A DNA stretch of 64,000 nucleotides from Rhizophagus clarus (Eukaryota; Glomeromycota; Glomeromycetes; Glomerales; Glomeraceae), in contig BLAL01000066.1 in NCBI GenBank assembly GCA_015698045.1, positions 310,001 through 374,000 of the forward strand. The letters run 5' to 3'. Under the pieces are notes generated by a model. It saw nothing but the letters and a program-made list of their open reading frames with translations. It had not been told where the DNA came from and made no database searches. Numbering within the stretch: the first letter of the stretch is position 1; each line of letters begins with the position of its first letter. Of this stretch, positions 12,501 to 25,192 are shown one piece after another. Both the position numbers and the translations under genes were made by a program.

Positions 12501-15500
12501 CTGGAGTTTGAGAATTGAAGAATACTATAAGATGATTTGAGTCATCCCATTGAACAATTGTACCAAGACGAGCATTTTCATCGTCGGCAGTTATAGATTC
12601 TAATTGTGCCGCTTTGGTTTTAATAGATCTAGTTGCAAAATCTTTCGAAACATCTATAAAGGTTCTTATTATTAAATTTCTAATTTTGCTTTCCTTTACC
12701 ATTAATCTTAGATTGTCCACAGTAAAGAATTGGCTTGATGATAATCGAACTAATTGATCTGCGAGGACATTAACAAATATTTCAACAAATCTAAATGAAG
12801 AAATATCTTTAGCATCTTCGCTAAAGAAATATTTCTCGATGAGATATTGACAACGTTCTGCTGGTAACGGTTCTTTAATTGCTTTATTCGTCTTGAAAAA
12901 GATTTCTTTTGTATCTACTTCATTACTATCCAATAAATTCAGATAATTACAAGTAACTTGAATTGGACTATGAATTTCTAGAGAAACCCTCAAATTCTTA
13001 ATATTCCAAGTTAAATGATTGAACAATAAACATCCTGTCATAGGAAGAGAATTAAGTAAATGTTGTTCTGTAGTTGAGGCTACTTCAATATAAATATGTG
13101 TAGGTGTTTCTGACAAAGGCAGGCAAACTATATCGACATTAGTTGAAACTATACCCAGAGTTAATAACTCGAATAAAAACATGTTAACGTCTTCAGGATA
13201 GTCTGCTGATATTATATTGATATGTAAACTTTCTACAGGTCGGAGTTTGCATTCCTTGAATTGACGTACAAGCCTGCCAAATTCCATACCATCGCTTATT
13301 AAAAAGTTGCGTGTAAATTTCCCTTTACTGAAACTATCCTCTTTGATCCATTCAGTTTTACCTTGTCCAGATAAGTCAGAGGAAACGCGCATAACATTCT
13401 GACATAACTCCTTATAAATTCCTCTCATAGCCTCAGTGTTTAAGCCATTAGTTGCATGAACATCTGAAGAGAATTGATCTAAAATATGATGATGCATTCC
13501 AGTTTCTCTGCAACAAATAAGCGCTAAAAAATAATCCTTTTGATATTGTGTTGATCTAATTTGGTTAACTAAATTATATTGTAATTCAAAGTCCAGTAAT
13601 TCTAAATTTGCAATACAAAATAAGTGATTTTCATATCCATTATTCGATGCGAATAAACTTCTTTTTATGAAGATCGTTAGTTCCTCCATCGTAGTTGAAG
13701 TAGTACATATCAAGAGTTGCCACGGTTCAGGGTAATATCCGTGATTAGCGTATAATGACATGATAATGTTTGGAACTCGTGTTTTGTCAGTACAAGAAGC
13801 GACGAATAATTTACCCTTTCTAACTAGATCTGAAATTATGCGTTGCCCAGTCGCTTTAAGTTTACGTGATTGTTTTGGAATATTTATAAAAATTTTTTCT
13901 AATTCATTTCCAATTTCGCAGAGAATTTTAAAATACTCTTTAGATTCGCGTGAAATTCCTTGAATATCCTTACGAGATGGTAATTGAGCTTTACTATTTA
14001 CAAATCTAATCAACGTTTTACATTCTTCCTTGTTCTTCTCATCTAATTTTTCCGATGTGAAATAATCATAGAATGCTAAAATATGACGAGCAGGGAAAAA
14101 TGTTAGATAATAACACCTTTCTTGTGCAAGATCCACTATATTTTGCCTATAATTAGTAAAATGAAACTTAGTAAACTTTTTGCAATATATAAATGATTTA
14201 AAATAATGTAGATAGCAATTTTACCATTTTTCAAGTTCATCTCTTATAGATTTCAGATACTCTTTCATTTTATCCGTTCCTTGTAATTCCTTTTCAAACT
14301 TTCTATAATTAAAATGTCCCATCTGCATTAACATGGAAACTACGTTAATTATTTCTTGTGCAATATCAACTTGAACAACAAATTCATCCATAACAATTTT
14401 TGACTTTTCTGCTTCTTTGACATCACTTTCGCTTATCTTAGGTTTTGCAATCAAAAGAGCCCGTCCACGTAAATCTAATATTTCATTCATATTATACGTC
14501 ATCACATTAGTTTTAGAAGTTTTAGAAACGTATTTTAATGACACAGTGCACTTGTCTTCTTTTTCGTCACGAGCAAAAGTATAAGTTCCATCAAGTACAG
14601 CATTCTTAATTTTTTCCTTAGTAACTTCACCACGATTTGAAATGTTCTTGTACATGTTTCGTAATGCCATATTGCTACTACTACACAACGCAATCTTCTC
14701 CCCTAAAGTAGAATTCTTCTTAATAACATTTGAAAGTGCAATCAAAAAATTAGCAATATCCATTTTGTTTTTATTCATAAGAGGTAGCAAAAATTGCTTG
14801 ACTTGAATAAGTGATGAAACCGTATCCTCCTGAATCAATCTTTCATCCGAATGATCATCAACACCATTAATCAAATTTTTAATGTCATGCTCGGCAATTT
14901 CTTTTAGAAAACTTATAAAATCATCAGCATTTGATAGTTCTTTTATCAATTTCCAACAATCCTGATTGACACTGGAAAGATTTCTATCAAGGTAATCGAA
15001 AAAATGGTTCAATTGACTAAGTTTCATGGAATCGTCTTTTAAAATACGAATTGATTTTGTTAACCAATCATCTTCATCATGTGGTATTTCGAAAAGTTCT
15101 ACAACTATTTCCAATTTTTCAAGCCGTTCAACCCAGAAAGGAATTTTTGAAAGTTGATCAAGGGTTTTTACAAATCTTTGGTTTTTTTTACCCTTATAGC
15201 CTTCCATTAAATCGAGCTCTGTATTAACATTCGTGACATTTTTCCAAAACAAAGATGCATCCGAACATTTGAGTTTTTCCCAATCTTTAAACTGTTTACA
15301 AATAGTATTATACTTTTCAAAGACGATTGGTACTAATTTTTGTGCTATATATTCTACTTTTGTTGCAGCAGCATCTTCCTCCATACAGGATTCAAAAATA
15401 TTTCGAAAAGATCGAGATTGATTGAATTTGTAACAACGTTCTGCGCTGGCCAAAGTTTTTTCGTGGAATGCCCAATAATCTGATAATAATACTTGCTTTA

Positions 15501-18500
15501 ATTTCACTTTATTTGAATTTTGCATATGTTGTTTTATATCTCGAATGTAATCATCTACATCTGTCACTTGAGTATCTGAGCAAAATCCGGTATAAAACTT
15601 GGAAAGCATATTGAGTTGAAGTTGATAGTTATCACATAACTCTCTAAGTTTTGCAATTTCATCTCTAGAGATAATCACATTACCTAAAGCTTTCTTTTTG
15701 GCTACAGCTGCATCAAAATGTTTAAATAACTGATCATCAGGATACTTTAAAAGTTGTTGAAGTAACTGTATATCAATTGTCTTTTCGCGGAGTAATCCAC
15801 CAAGTTCATTGATAGACATTTTAACACGTTGAACAAATGTATTTGAGTGAAGCTTCTCAACATTCCCGGTAGCGCGTAATATAATGTTCCAAAATTTGCT
15901 AGCTCCTAAAATATTTAAATGGTTTTCTGAAGGATTAGATATGGCCGATTGGCTTTGCAACCTATTTATAATATGACACAAAATGCCTTCGCTCATCCTA
16001 ACAATTTATTTGCAAATAATTAAATTAAATATATACGCGTTAAAAAGAAAAATAAAAGCCAGGCTTTTTACTTACGAGTTTGGAATATCCAAAGTCCTTC
16101 CTTGGGTGCAATCGCATATCGTAAATATTTTAGTTATTAATTGATCATTAATTTGTTGAACGATCTTATTTAATATTTCTTTAATCGTATCTAAAAATAG
16201 TACTATGACTTCTTGTTCTTTTATCCGAGTTAAAAATTTCGTCGCGCTAAATAATTGATCTGAGCGTGGCCTTACTCTTTCAATAGCAATAGTTGTCAAG
16301 TTCTGCCAGATATTTTTCCGGTTACCAAGCAAAGGATATATGCGTTCTAATTGTATAAATACTGAAAAAACAAAATTGCTTTCACTTGAAGACTTTCTAT
16401 TGCTAGTGCTAGTGGTTGTGTTCGTATCAAGTTTGGTTAAAAGATTTCTAAACCAAGTAATACATATTTTTGGTATCTTTTTCTCTTTAGTATCAGTAAA
16501 ATCACTATGAAACCAATCATTTAAAAGTTCCGGAAATATATTCAGTAATTCGGAAGTATTAGACTCGGATATTAATTCTAATGTTTGAATAACTTCTTCC
16601 CTACGCCAATTTAGACTATCTTCCTGAAGAAGTTTTTTAATGGCAATGATATTTTCCATATTCCACTTTCTCTTCGGACTTTCAAGTAAGAATAAAACGT
16701 GAGACTGGAAAACTTCACACACATCAAATCGATATTCTTTTGGAAGTCTTTTGAAATGGTTTTCTAAAGCAATGGCATCATCGTGAGAAATGCTCTCTCG
16801 AACTCGTTCAATAAAACATTTAGAGATACTCTTATCAATTTTGTTATTATGTAAGAGAACATCCTTCCAAATCCTAAAAAGAGAATCCATAGTATTGCAT
16901 ATTTGAATTAACCACTACAAAGAAATTGATAGTTTTTATATTAATTACAATTTTTTTTTAAAGAATATTCAAAAAATTAGCTGAATTAAAGTCAAATTTA
17001 CCTTAGCAATTTTAACGTAACTTTCGAATTCAATGCCTTCAATGTAAGGTCTGATCATTTCAAGTCCTTTAATGAATTTTGCAAATAAATTGTCATCGGG
17101 ATACTTTAAAGATCTTAAACTATCAATAAATGTATAATTTGGATCAATTTCAGCTGCAATTGTAAAAATAATAAGCCAATCAAATCGCATTTGAAAAGCA
17201 TTGTGCTGAACTAAAATTGTAATAGCAGTATATATTTGATCTTTAGTGTCTGAAGGAAAAGTTTCTCGTTTATAGCCTTCAAGTGCATTAAGAAGCAATC
17301 CAGATTGAAAGTTATTTCCTAGTTCACGGAAAGATCCCTGTTTCCTTGAAAAGTAATAGCCTAAGAGAAGACATAAGAAAAGTCGCTTTTCTCTTTTATC
17401 GTCAATACGTTTGGAAATGAAATTAAGATTTGATGCGCGGATCGTAAGTTCATCATAGAAAGTTAATAAATGTTGGTATTCCATGATTTTATCTTTAAGG
17501 TTGTTTGCTTTAATAGAATTAAAGATATAATCTACAAAAGCAAAGTCACGTATAGTAACTATGCGATATCTATCATTAAGTTTATAACTGTGTTTCCATA
17601 CACCAAATTGATTATTTCTTGCAACATCCAACGTGCGATTATCATGAGCACCATTTCCTTCAAATATGATAGTTTCGTCCACTCCATAAAATATAGATTT
17701 GGGTACATGAATAGCATATTTATATTGAATCTCGGCTCTTTCAGCAAAAACTGACAGCGAAATAGTAACTGGATCAGATTGCCAATATGTTTGATTTTGA
17801 GGGAATGGCTGTCGAAGCTTTATTATAGGTTTTTCCCAAAATCCTAGTTCTTTTACATCACCAATGACTATAGGTTTTCCAACTTTTTCAATATTCTCTG
17901 GCAAATGAACATGGAAAGTAACTTTAATTTCGTCATCCTTATTACTACTGGAAACAAATTTGCTGAACATATTAGTGATCACGTTTCCACTAGAAGGCTG
18001 CGAATCAATATCTGGTTTCTGACTTTTTCCATTACTGCCGCTATAATCTCCAAGAAGATCAAACGTATTTGCACTGTGAAAATCATTATGTGTAGACAAT
18101 CTTTGAGTATTTGTTTTTTTTGAATGATGAGATGATTTATTATGATAAGGATCATAAAACTCTTGGCCGTTGTTACCAGAAAACTCTCTTTGCTTATAGA
18201 TATTATGTTCTGAAGACGGTTCCCCATAATAATCATTCTTATTAATATTATTGTTATAATCAACGTCGTCGTCATCGTTGTCAGTTTTATCAGATCCTTC
18301 TTGGCTTCTTGTATTACGGCCAGGTTTTGAAATTGGTGTTCTTATAAACTTATCAAATTCTTCATCTGTCATATTTGGTTTTCTTTGGCTCCTTGAATTT
18401 GGTGTAGTTATAAAATTATCAATTTCTTCATCCGTAATAACTGATTTCCTTTGGCTTCTTGTATCACGGTCAGGCTTTGAAATCGGTGTATTTATAAAAT

Positions 18501-21500
18501 TATTAAATTCTTCATCTGTCATATCTGATCTCCTTTGACTTCTTGTATCACGGTCAGACTTTGAAGTTGGTGTTACTGCAACTCTTTCAAACTCCTCATC
18601 TGTCATATCCGATCTCTTTTGATTCCCTGTGTGACGGCCAGACGATGGCGTTCTTACAACCTTTTCAAACTCTTTGTCTGTCATGTCCGACTTCTTCTGA
18701 CTTCTTGTGTCGTATCTAGACTTCGAAGTTGGTTTATATATAAACTTATCAGATTCTTCGTCTATCATATCCGATTTCCTTTGGCTTCTTGTCTCATGTC
18801 CAGACTTCGAAATTGGTGCATATATAAACTTATCAGATTCTTCATCCGTCATATCCGATTTCTTTTGGCTTCTTATATCACGGTCGTATGAAGTTGGTGT
18901 ATACATAAACTTATCAGATTCTTCATCTTTTATATTTGATTCCCTTTGGCTTCTTGTATCACGTTCAGAATTTGAAGCTGGTGTATATACAAACTTGTCA
19001 GACTCTTCATCTGACATGTTTGATTTCCTTTGGCTTCTTGTATCATGTTCAGACTTAGAAGTTGGTGTATAAACAAACTTATCGGATTCTTCATCTGTCG
19101 TATCTGACTTCCTTTGGCTTCTTGTATCACGTTCAGAATTTGAAGTCGGTATATATATAAATTTATCAGATTCTTCGTCTGCCATGTCCGATTTCCTTTG
19201 GCTTCCTGTATCACGTCCAGACTTCGAAATTGGTGTATATATGAACTTATCAGATTCTCCATCTGTCATATCTCGTTTCTTTTGGCTTTTTGTATCATGC
19301 CCGGACTTTAAAATTGATGTTCTTGCAACTGTTTCAAACTCCTCATCTATCATATCAGAACTCTTTTGATTTCTTGTGTAATGGTCAGATGGTGCTCCTG
19401 CAACCTCTTCAAACTCTTCATTCCTCATGTCTAACTTCTTTTGGCTTCTTGTATTAAAACCAGATTTTGAAATCGATGGCGTTCTTGAAAACTCATCAAA
19501 TTCCTCGTTTGTCATTTTTTGACTTCTTGTATTATGTCCAGTTGGTGGTGTTCTTGCAATCTCTTCAAATTCTTCATCTCTCAATTCTGACTTCTTTTGG
19601 CTTCTTGTATTAAAACCAGATTTTGAAATCGATGGCGTTCTTGAAAACTCATCAAATTCCTCGTTTGTCATTTTTTGACTTCTTGTATTACGTCCAGTTG
19701 GTGGTATTCTTACAATCTCTTCAAATTCTTCATCTCTCAATTCTGACTTCTTTTGGCTTCTTGTATTAAAACCAGATTTTGAAATCGATGGCGTTCTTGA
19801 AAACTCATCAAATTCCTCGTCTGTCATATTTTGACTTCTTGTATTACGTCCAGTTGGTGGTGTTTTTGCAACCTCTTCAAACTCTTCATCTCTCGATTCT
19901 GACTTCTTTTGGCTTCTTGTATTAAAACCAGATTTTGAAATCGATGGCGTTCTTGAAAACTCATCAAATTCCTCGTCTGTCATTTTTTGACTCCTTGTAT
20001 TACGTCCAGTTGGTGGTGTTTTTGCAACCTCTTCAAATTCTTCATCTTTAAATTCTGACTTCTTTTGGCTTCTTGTATTAAAACCAGATTTTGAAATCGA
20101 TGGCGTTCTTGCAAACTCATCAAATTCCTCGTTTGTCATTTTTTGACTTCTTGTATTACGTCCAGTTGGTGGTGTTTTTGCAACCTCTTCAAACTCTTCA
20201 TCTCTCGATTCTGACTTCTTTTGGCTTCTTGTATTAAAACCAGATTTTGAAATCGATGGCGTTCTTGAAAACTCATCAAATTCCTCGTCTGTCATTTTTT
20301 GACTTCTTGTATTACGTCCAGTTGGTGGTGTTTTTGCAACCTCTTCAAATTCTTCATCTTTAAATTCTGACTTCTTTTGGCTTCTTGTATTAAAACCAGA
20401 TTTTGAAATCGATGGCGTTCTTGAAAACTCATCAAATTCCTCGTTTGTCATTTTTTGACTTCTTGTATTACGTCCAGTTGGTGGTGTTTTTGCAACCTCT
20501 TCAAACTCTTCATCTCTCGATTCTGACTTCTTTTGGCTTCTTGTATTAAAACCAGATTTTGAAATCGATGGCGTTCTTGAAAACTCATCAAATTCCTCGT
20601 CTGTCATTTTTTGACTTCTTGTATTACGTCCAGTTGGTGGTGTTTTTGCAACCTCTTCAAACTCTTCATCTCTCGATTCTGACTTCTTTTGGCTTCTTGT
20701 ATTAAAACCAGATTTTGAAATCGATGGCGTTCTTGAAAACTCATCAAATTCCTCGTCTGTCATTTTTTGACTCCTTGTATTACGTCCAGTTGGTGGTGTT
20801 CTTGCAACCTCTTCAAATTCTTCATCTCTCAATTCTGACTTCTTTTGGCTTCTTGTATTAAAACCAGATTTTGAAATCGATGGAGTTCTTGCAAACTCAT
20901 CAAATTCCTCGTCTGTCATTTTTTGACTCCTTGTATTACGTCCAGTTGGTGGCGTTCTTGCAACCTCTTCAAATTCTTCATCTTTCATATCCGACTTCTT
21001 TTGGCTTCTTGTATTAAAACCAGATTTTGAAATCGACGACGTTCTTGCAAACTCATCAAATTCCTCATCTGTCATGTTTTGATTCCTTGAAGTGCTTACA
21101 AACTTCTCATCTTGATCAGATCTTGAAATTGGCGGTTTTCTTGCAAACTTATCAAATTCTTCTCTCATATCAAATTTCTTTTGGCTTATTGTATCATGAC
21201 TAGATAGTGCATGATCAACCTTTGAATTGGAATTGTCATCACCTTCGGACTTTAAACTTGACAATAATTTTCTTTCTTTTCTTACATTCATTTCATCCTC
21301 GCCGGCTTCTTCAGATCTATTAAGATTTTTGTTTTCACCGAATTGAGTTGAATTATCATCGAACACTTTGCTCAAATTTCTTCGGCTTTCAGCATTTTCC
21401 GATTGTTCCCTATTTGTTGAATTGTTGGACTTGTCATTTTCTTTGGTTCCAGTCAAAGTCGATCCATCAAAATTAGGACTTTTCTGATCGACAATTACAA

Positions 21501-21966
21501 CCTCTTGATCGGAATTTTTTTCACCACTTATAACTTTTTGATCATTTGGAACATTCTCATATGTCACGTTGGTGAAATCGGTTTCAAGTTGATCTGATAA
21601 CTCATCTTGATCAGCAGGTGATACATTGGAGCTAACATTAATATCATTAGACTTTCCTTGTTTAAGCGTCTCAGTATTATCATCATCAATTTTCACAGTA
21701 AAATTATCATTCTGTTGTTCATTTAAGTCATTTAAGTCGGAGGTGTCATTTTGTTCCCTATTATCAAAATTTAAAGCTTTATTTTGTACATTGTTGCGAA
21801 TTTGATCATCCTCCACGTCAATTATTTCATCATTAGCAACAGAATCTTCATCAGTCATTATATCTCCCACTTTAGCAACTACTATAATCTTTTCTTCCGC
21901 AGATGAATCTTTCAATTCGCTGCTATCGGATTTATCCTTATTTGTTGTATTCATTTCTTGTTCCAT
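3524..21966 (-). CDS. RNF213/mysterin-like giant AAA+ E3 ubiquitin ligase (14 exons, 5,806 aa model)
   Basis: Exons (minus): 21966-17002, 16914-16076, 15997-14225, 14146-12208, 12142-10975, 10898-10742, 10668-10134, 10059-10005, 9939-9834, 9709-9076, 9009-8594, 8502-5649, 5577-3724, 3649-3524. Every junction has GT/AG ends and keeps frame; the total is 17,421 nt. Domain order: acidic disordered N-terminus and repeats (about residues 265-1225), CBM20-like carbohydrate-binding domain (~1344-1450), helical stalk, then AAA units. AAA3 has Walker A GEAGCGK|TS (K3172, split by an intron) and Walker B WLFFDEIN (D3222). AAA4 has Walker A GAPGSSKS (K3490) and Walker B VVLLDEVGLAE (D3560). The following 'PLINRLE'-type motif reads PLLNRFEK. 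An RZ-type finger lies near 5011-5034 (CRCGYKYFVAGCG...CPKC). In animals RNF213 ubiquitylates proteins and bacterial lipopolysaccharide and acts at lipid droplets. No C3HC4 RING was found. Family assignment is strong; cellular role in a fungus is inference. Confidence 0.93.
18290..21100 (-). repeat. Hierarchical coding tandem repeats in the RNF213-like N-terminal exon
   Basis: Two linked arrays encode a common ~26-28-residue theme, TRSQ(K/R)KS-acidic-DEEFD/EKF-TP-SKSG. From about 19440 to 21040 the unit is a dimer of two 26-residue halves (52 aa, 156 bp), present about 10 times and nearly identical; for example, 'gtattaaaacc' recurs at 19451 and 19607. From about 18300 to 19400 the repeats are single ~28-residue (84 bp) units, more diverged and with DEESDKF in place of DEEFDEF. 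The period is a multiple of three throughout, so the frame is preserved. The peptide is charged, Ser/Thr-rich and predicted disordered. Confidence 0.95.
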
Positions 21967-22503
21967 ATTGAAGAAATTAATTTAGTAATACAATAAAAAA
22001 AAATTTTTTTTACATAGGCTAAAAAAAACCATGTATATTATATATTTTTTTTTTTCCTTAAAAAAAGACAGACATTCGTTCTACTGAGAAAGTGTGTCTG
22101 TGTCAATGTTTAAAAAACCGGAAAAACTTCTTTTTACCACATTAATCGTCACACTATTTACTTACTATATCCTTATCCATATAAGTAATGGCCATGGTAA
22201 CGTAGCACAATAAATCTTTAAAACTTTTTTGAAAAATGATATTTACATCTTTTAATGGTACCCTATTTTTAACTATACAGGAATGCAATAATAGGAAGAC
22301 TATAATTAATATTTTCAACAAATAACAATTTTGCGCATAAATAACTGATATAATAATATATTGATTTTACAAGGAATCTTTTCAATTTTTAAATAAATTT
22401 AAAGAAACAGTATTTTTAACAAGATATTAATTACCCTTAGAAAATATCTTTATAATTAGGCGAAGTTAAATTAGTTAATGGCAATATAGTAATACGACCA
22501 GAA
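21967..22503. promoter_or_regulatory. Divergent intergenic region between RNF213-like and LYR-motif genes
   Basis: This 537-bp spacer separates two genes transcribed away from each other, so it must hold both promoters. It is AT-rich with A/T homopolymer tracts next to the RNF213-like start (about 21996-22055). No clear TATA box or operator could be singled out. Confidence 0.4.
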
Positions 22504-22782
22504 ATGAAGTCATCATTATCTCTTTATCGTCATGTACTTCGATATTTGAGATCATCTTCGTTTCCTTTTAAATATCTTTATCCAAAAATTCGACACAATG
22601 TGCGTGAAATGTTTGAAATACATCGCGAGAGAGATGAAGAAAAAACAAAGATGTTATTAAAATGGGGATGGCAAGATTTAGCATTTTTAAAGTCTTGGAA
22701 AATCGTGGAAAAAGAAATTAGAGATGACATTTTTAGAGGTTTTAGTACAAGTAAAAAAGGTAAAATTCATGATAATAAATAA
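22504..22782 (+). CDS. LYR-motif (Complex1_LYR family) mitochondrial protein, 92 aa
   Basis: A short single-exon protein beginning MKSSLSLYRHVLRYLRSS. The L-Y-R tripeptide near the N-terminus, followed by a basic amphipathic helix and a conserved mid-protein R...F...(H)R pattern (NVREMFEIHRERDEE), is the signature of the Complex1_LYR family. Members are small three-helix proteins that bind the mitochondrial acyl carrier protein and help assemble respiratory complexes or Fe-S clusters. The length (92 aa) is typical. The layout most resembles the LYRM9-type branch, but subfamily assignment by eye is weak. The ATG at 22504 is preceded by an in-frame-unrelated AT-rich leader. Its 3' end faces the XRN gene with 136 bp between stop codons. 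Confidence 0.8.
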   Translation: MKSSLSLYRHVLRYLRSSSFPFKYLYPKIRHNVREMFEIHRERDEEKTKMLLKWGWQDLAFLKSWKIVEKEIRDDIFRGFSTSKKGKIHDNK

Positions 22783-22918
22783 ATATTAAATATTATTAGG
22801 AAATGAAAACATTTATATTAATAAAAATAATAATACGACAAAATTCTAAGATACGGTTATTATATAATTATGTGATTCATGAAATAATTAAATTGTTCTT
22901 AACGCGAATATTATTTAT

Positions 22919-25192
22919 TCAACGTTTTTGAGGATGATTTATATTACCATTATTTACGATATTTAAATAATTAAATTGTCCTTCTTGTTGATTATTATAT
23001 GTCGAAGTCGTTTGATTTCGACTGGTATAATATCTTCCGCCTATAACATTATTTTGAGCTTTTGCTTGAGATGCCACGTTTCTTCTGTATTGACCATTAG
23101 TATAACTTTCTGGAAATAATTTCTCAATCTTCGATGTGTTACTACGTGTTGTTCCATAATTTCGAAATTGAGATGTCGAATTGACAGAAGTAGGTCTCGA
23201 CTGTACCGAAGTTAATTGAGTTTCAGCATTCGATTGATTTGCCAAATACCCTACACGCGCATCTGAGTATCCCCCACTCAAATTCATATTGTCCTTTATC
23301 ACATTTGAATTTGGAATGATTTTAGACTTTCGCTCATTCTTAGTACATAATGATGAAAACGGTTGATAATTAGAAAGTGCCTCATTTTTATTAGATGAGG
23401 TTAGCGTTGTAGTAATATTAAAAAGAAGCTGTAAAGATTTCGATTTATCCTTGGGCATATATGGCAACTTGTACTCAGCATTAACTACAGAATTCCATTT
23501 AATTTTGCTCCATTCATTAATAGGCGAGTCAACTGATAATCGCATTTGTCCATCATGACATAACTCCCCAAAGAATTTTGAATCTGAAGGAAAAACGAAT
23601 TTTCCACCTGTCGCTGTACAAAGAGGATAGATCATTTTATAAGAAAAAGAGTTTCGGCCTGCATAAATTTGTATATTTCCATTGACATTATCTCTACGTG
23701 CGTCTTCCTGATCTAGTAAAGAATATCGTGATTCCATCGCTTCTGATAAAACCTTCTCATCGATAAATGGCAAAACTGCTTTAGAGTTTGAGCAATTAAA
23801 TACCATTGGATAATATTTTATAATTGGTGAATTCGGATCTGTGAGTAATTCATGGAAAGGTTTGGGTAAAAGGTAATGACACGCTGGAGGAACAATACAC
23901 ATTAATTGCTCAAATGGTCGCATTGGAGTGTCCTTATCAAAAGTTTGATTAAAATTTTCTGCTTTTACATGAATCAATATTTCTTGAATAGATGGAGGTT
24001 TATGATGAGGATAATAGAATCTCCAACTTGGGCATTCACCAGAATAATATTGTAAAATCCAACAAATCGTTTTTACGTAATCATTAGCCCTGATCGCAGC
24101 TTCGCTATTCGTGTATCCTATCGAAGTAAAGCTTAAATTTGACATGCGACGACCAAATACCACACCTTCTAAAAATTTAATAAACTTGAGAAATCGGTCC
24201 ATATTGATTAAACCTCCTTTGTTGATAATATAATCGCGAGATTCATTGAAATAATTTCGATATGCTTGAAATAAGAGATCCACTCCCGTTTCACGTAAGT
24301 AAGTTACTTTTGGTAAAAAATCATTACCAAGTAAATTTACAATACATACAAAATCTTCGATTATATTTTCCTCGTTAATCGTTTTATACAATTGAGGCAC
24401 TACCATATCATGTACAATATGTTTACGAAGTCTAGTTATGTTAAGCATAACATCTTTCCCATCAACTCCAGGTCGTAAAATACGCAAGTTAGGTTCATGT
24501 GTTAATAAAGCGTACATGATGAAGTCAGCATCTCCCCCACAAACCGTATGTTTATATTTCAAATTAAAGCCTGGATGATTACGTTGTGTATTTAAAAATT
24601 GAAAGATTTTGTGTTCACCTTCACCTGCAACACTCGAATCATTGAATATTATTTGAAGATTTCTTGCTTTACCATTTAAACGTTGATAAATGTAAAATCT
24701 AATTGCGTCATTCGCTGCTTGCATAAAAGATGTTCCTGCTGATATAGAAACAGAATCAACTGGAACAAAAAATCCTGAACCTTTTCCATTCTTTTCATCT
24801 TTTGAAGTATCCTCATCCGAAGATTCACTTGATGAATTATTGTCTGAACCAGAAGGTACTTGGTTTGATTTATGATTATCTTGAGCCAAATATCTTCTCG
24901 ACCTTTGTTCATTCATTTTCGCTCTAGGAGCAACACCATCCATGGCTATATATACTAATACCTGTGGTTCACAAATGTTGAATGCAGTGTCCATTTCTTT
25001 AAATACTTTTGATAATACTCGACGTGGAGTCAGAGGTTTTTTTTTAGTGGCTTTATTACGTATTGCGACATGGAATAAAGCATTGATATCTAAATACAAA
25101 AAATCTGTTTTACTGCGAGGTGGTTTTTTGACTGTTTCAATAATATGAGGATAACGCGAAGATAACCATTTAAAGAAACCTGGTACACCCAT
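22919..25192 (-). CDS. XRN-family 5'-3' exoribonuclease, compact form (757 aa)
   Basis: A single-exon protein starting MGVPGFFKWLSSRYP, the invariant XRN N-terminus. All active-site acids are visible: D35 (LYLDIN), D85 (AMDGVAPRAK), E191/E193 (GEGEHKI), D221/D223 (GGDADF) and D291 (LLGNDFLPK). XRN enzymes degrade 5'-monophosphate RNA processively, in the cytoplasm (Xrn1) or nucleus (Rat1/Xrn2). A Ser/Asp/Glu-rich insert lies at ~115-140. At 757 aa it is much shorter than Xrn1 (about 1,400-1,700) and shorter than typical Rat1 (about 850-1,000). I see neither the Xrn1 C-terminal domain set nor a zinc knuckle. The C-terminal ~150 residues are Asn/Gln/Ser-rich and look disordered. It could be a Rat1-like enzyme or an extra lineage-specific paralogue. 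Divergent from the NVL-like gene across 160 bp. Confidence 0.92.
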   Translation of the reverse strand: MGVPGFFKWLSSRYPHIIETVKKPPRSKTDFLYLDINALFHVAIRNKATKKKPLTPRRVLSKVFKEMDTAFNICEPQVLVYIAMDGVAPRAKMNEQRSRRYLAQDNHKSNQVPSGSDNNSSSESSDEDTSKDEKNGKGSGFFVPVDSVSISAGTSFMQAANDAIRFYIYQRLNGKARNLQIIFNDSSVAGEGEHKIFQFLNTQRNHPGFNLKYKHTVCGGDADFIMYALLTHEPNLRILRPGVDGKDVMLNITRLRKHIVHDMVVPQLYKTINEENIIEDFVCIVNLLGNDFLPKVTYLRETGVDLLFQAYRNYFNESRDYIINKGGLINMDRFLKFIKFLEGVVFGRRMSNLSFTSIGYTNSEAAIRANDYVKTICWILQYYSGECPSWRFYYPHHKPPSIQEILIHVKAENFNQTFDKDTPMRPFEQLMCIVPPACHYLLPKPFHELLTDPNSPIIKYYPMVFNCSNSKAVLPFIDEKVLSEAMESRYSLLDQEDARRDNVNGNIQIYAGRNSFSYKMIYPLCTATGGKFVFPSDSKFFGELCHDGQMRLSVDSPINEWSKIKWNSVVNAEYKLPYMPKDKSKSLQLLFNITTTLTSSNKNEALSNYQPFSSLCTKNERKSKIIPNSNVIKDNMNLSGGYSDARVGYLANQSNAETQLTSVQSRPTSVNSTSQFRNYGTTRSNTSKIEKLFPESYTNGQYRRNVASQAKAQNNVIGGRYYTSRNQTTSTYNNQQEGQFNYLNIVNNGNINHPQKR

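Noticed and set aside
16969-21966. Treating the repeat/CBM20 exon as a separate gene from the downstream AAA/E3 exons
   Set aside because: The donor at 17001-17000 and acceptor at 16916-16915 join in phase 0, all 13 introns keep frame to the stop, and animal RNF213 has the same CBM20-to-AAA order.
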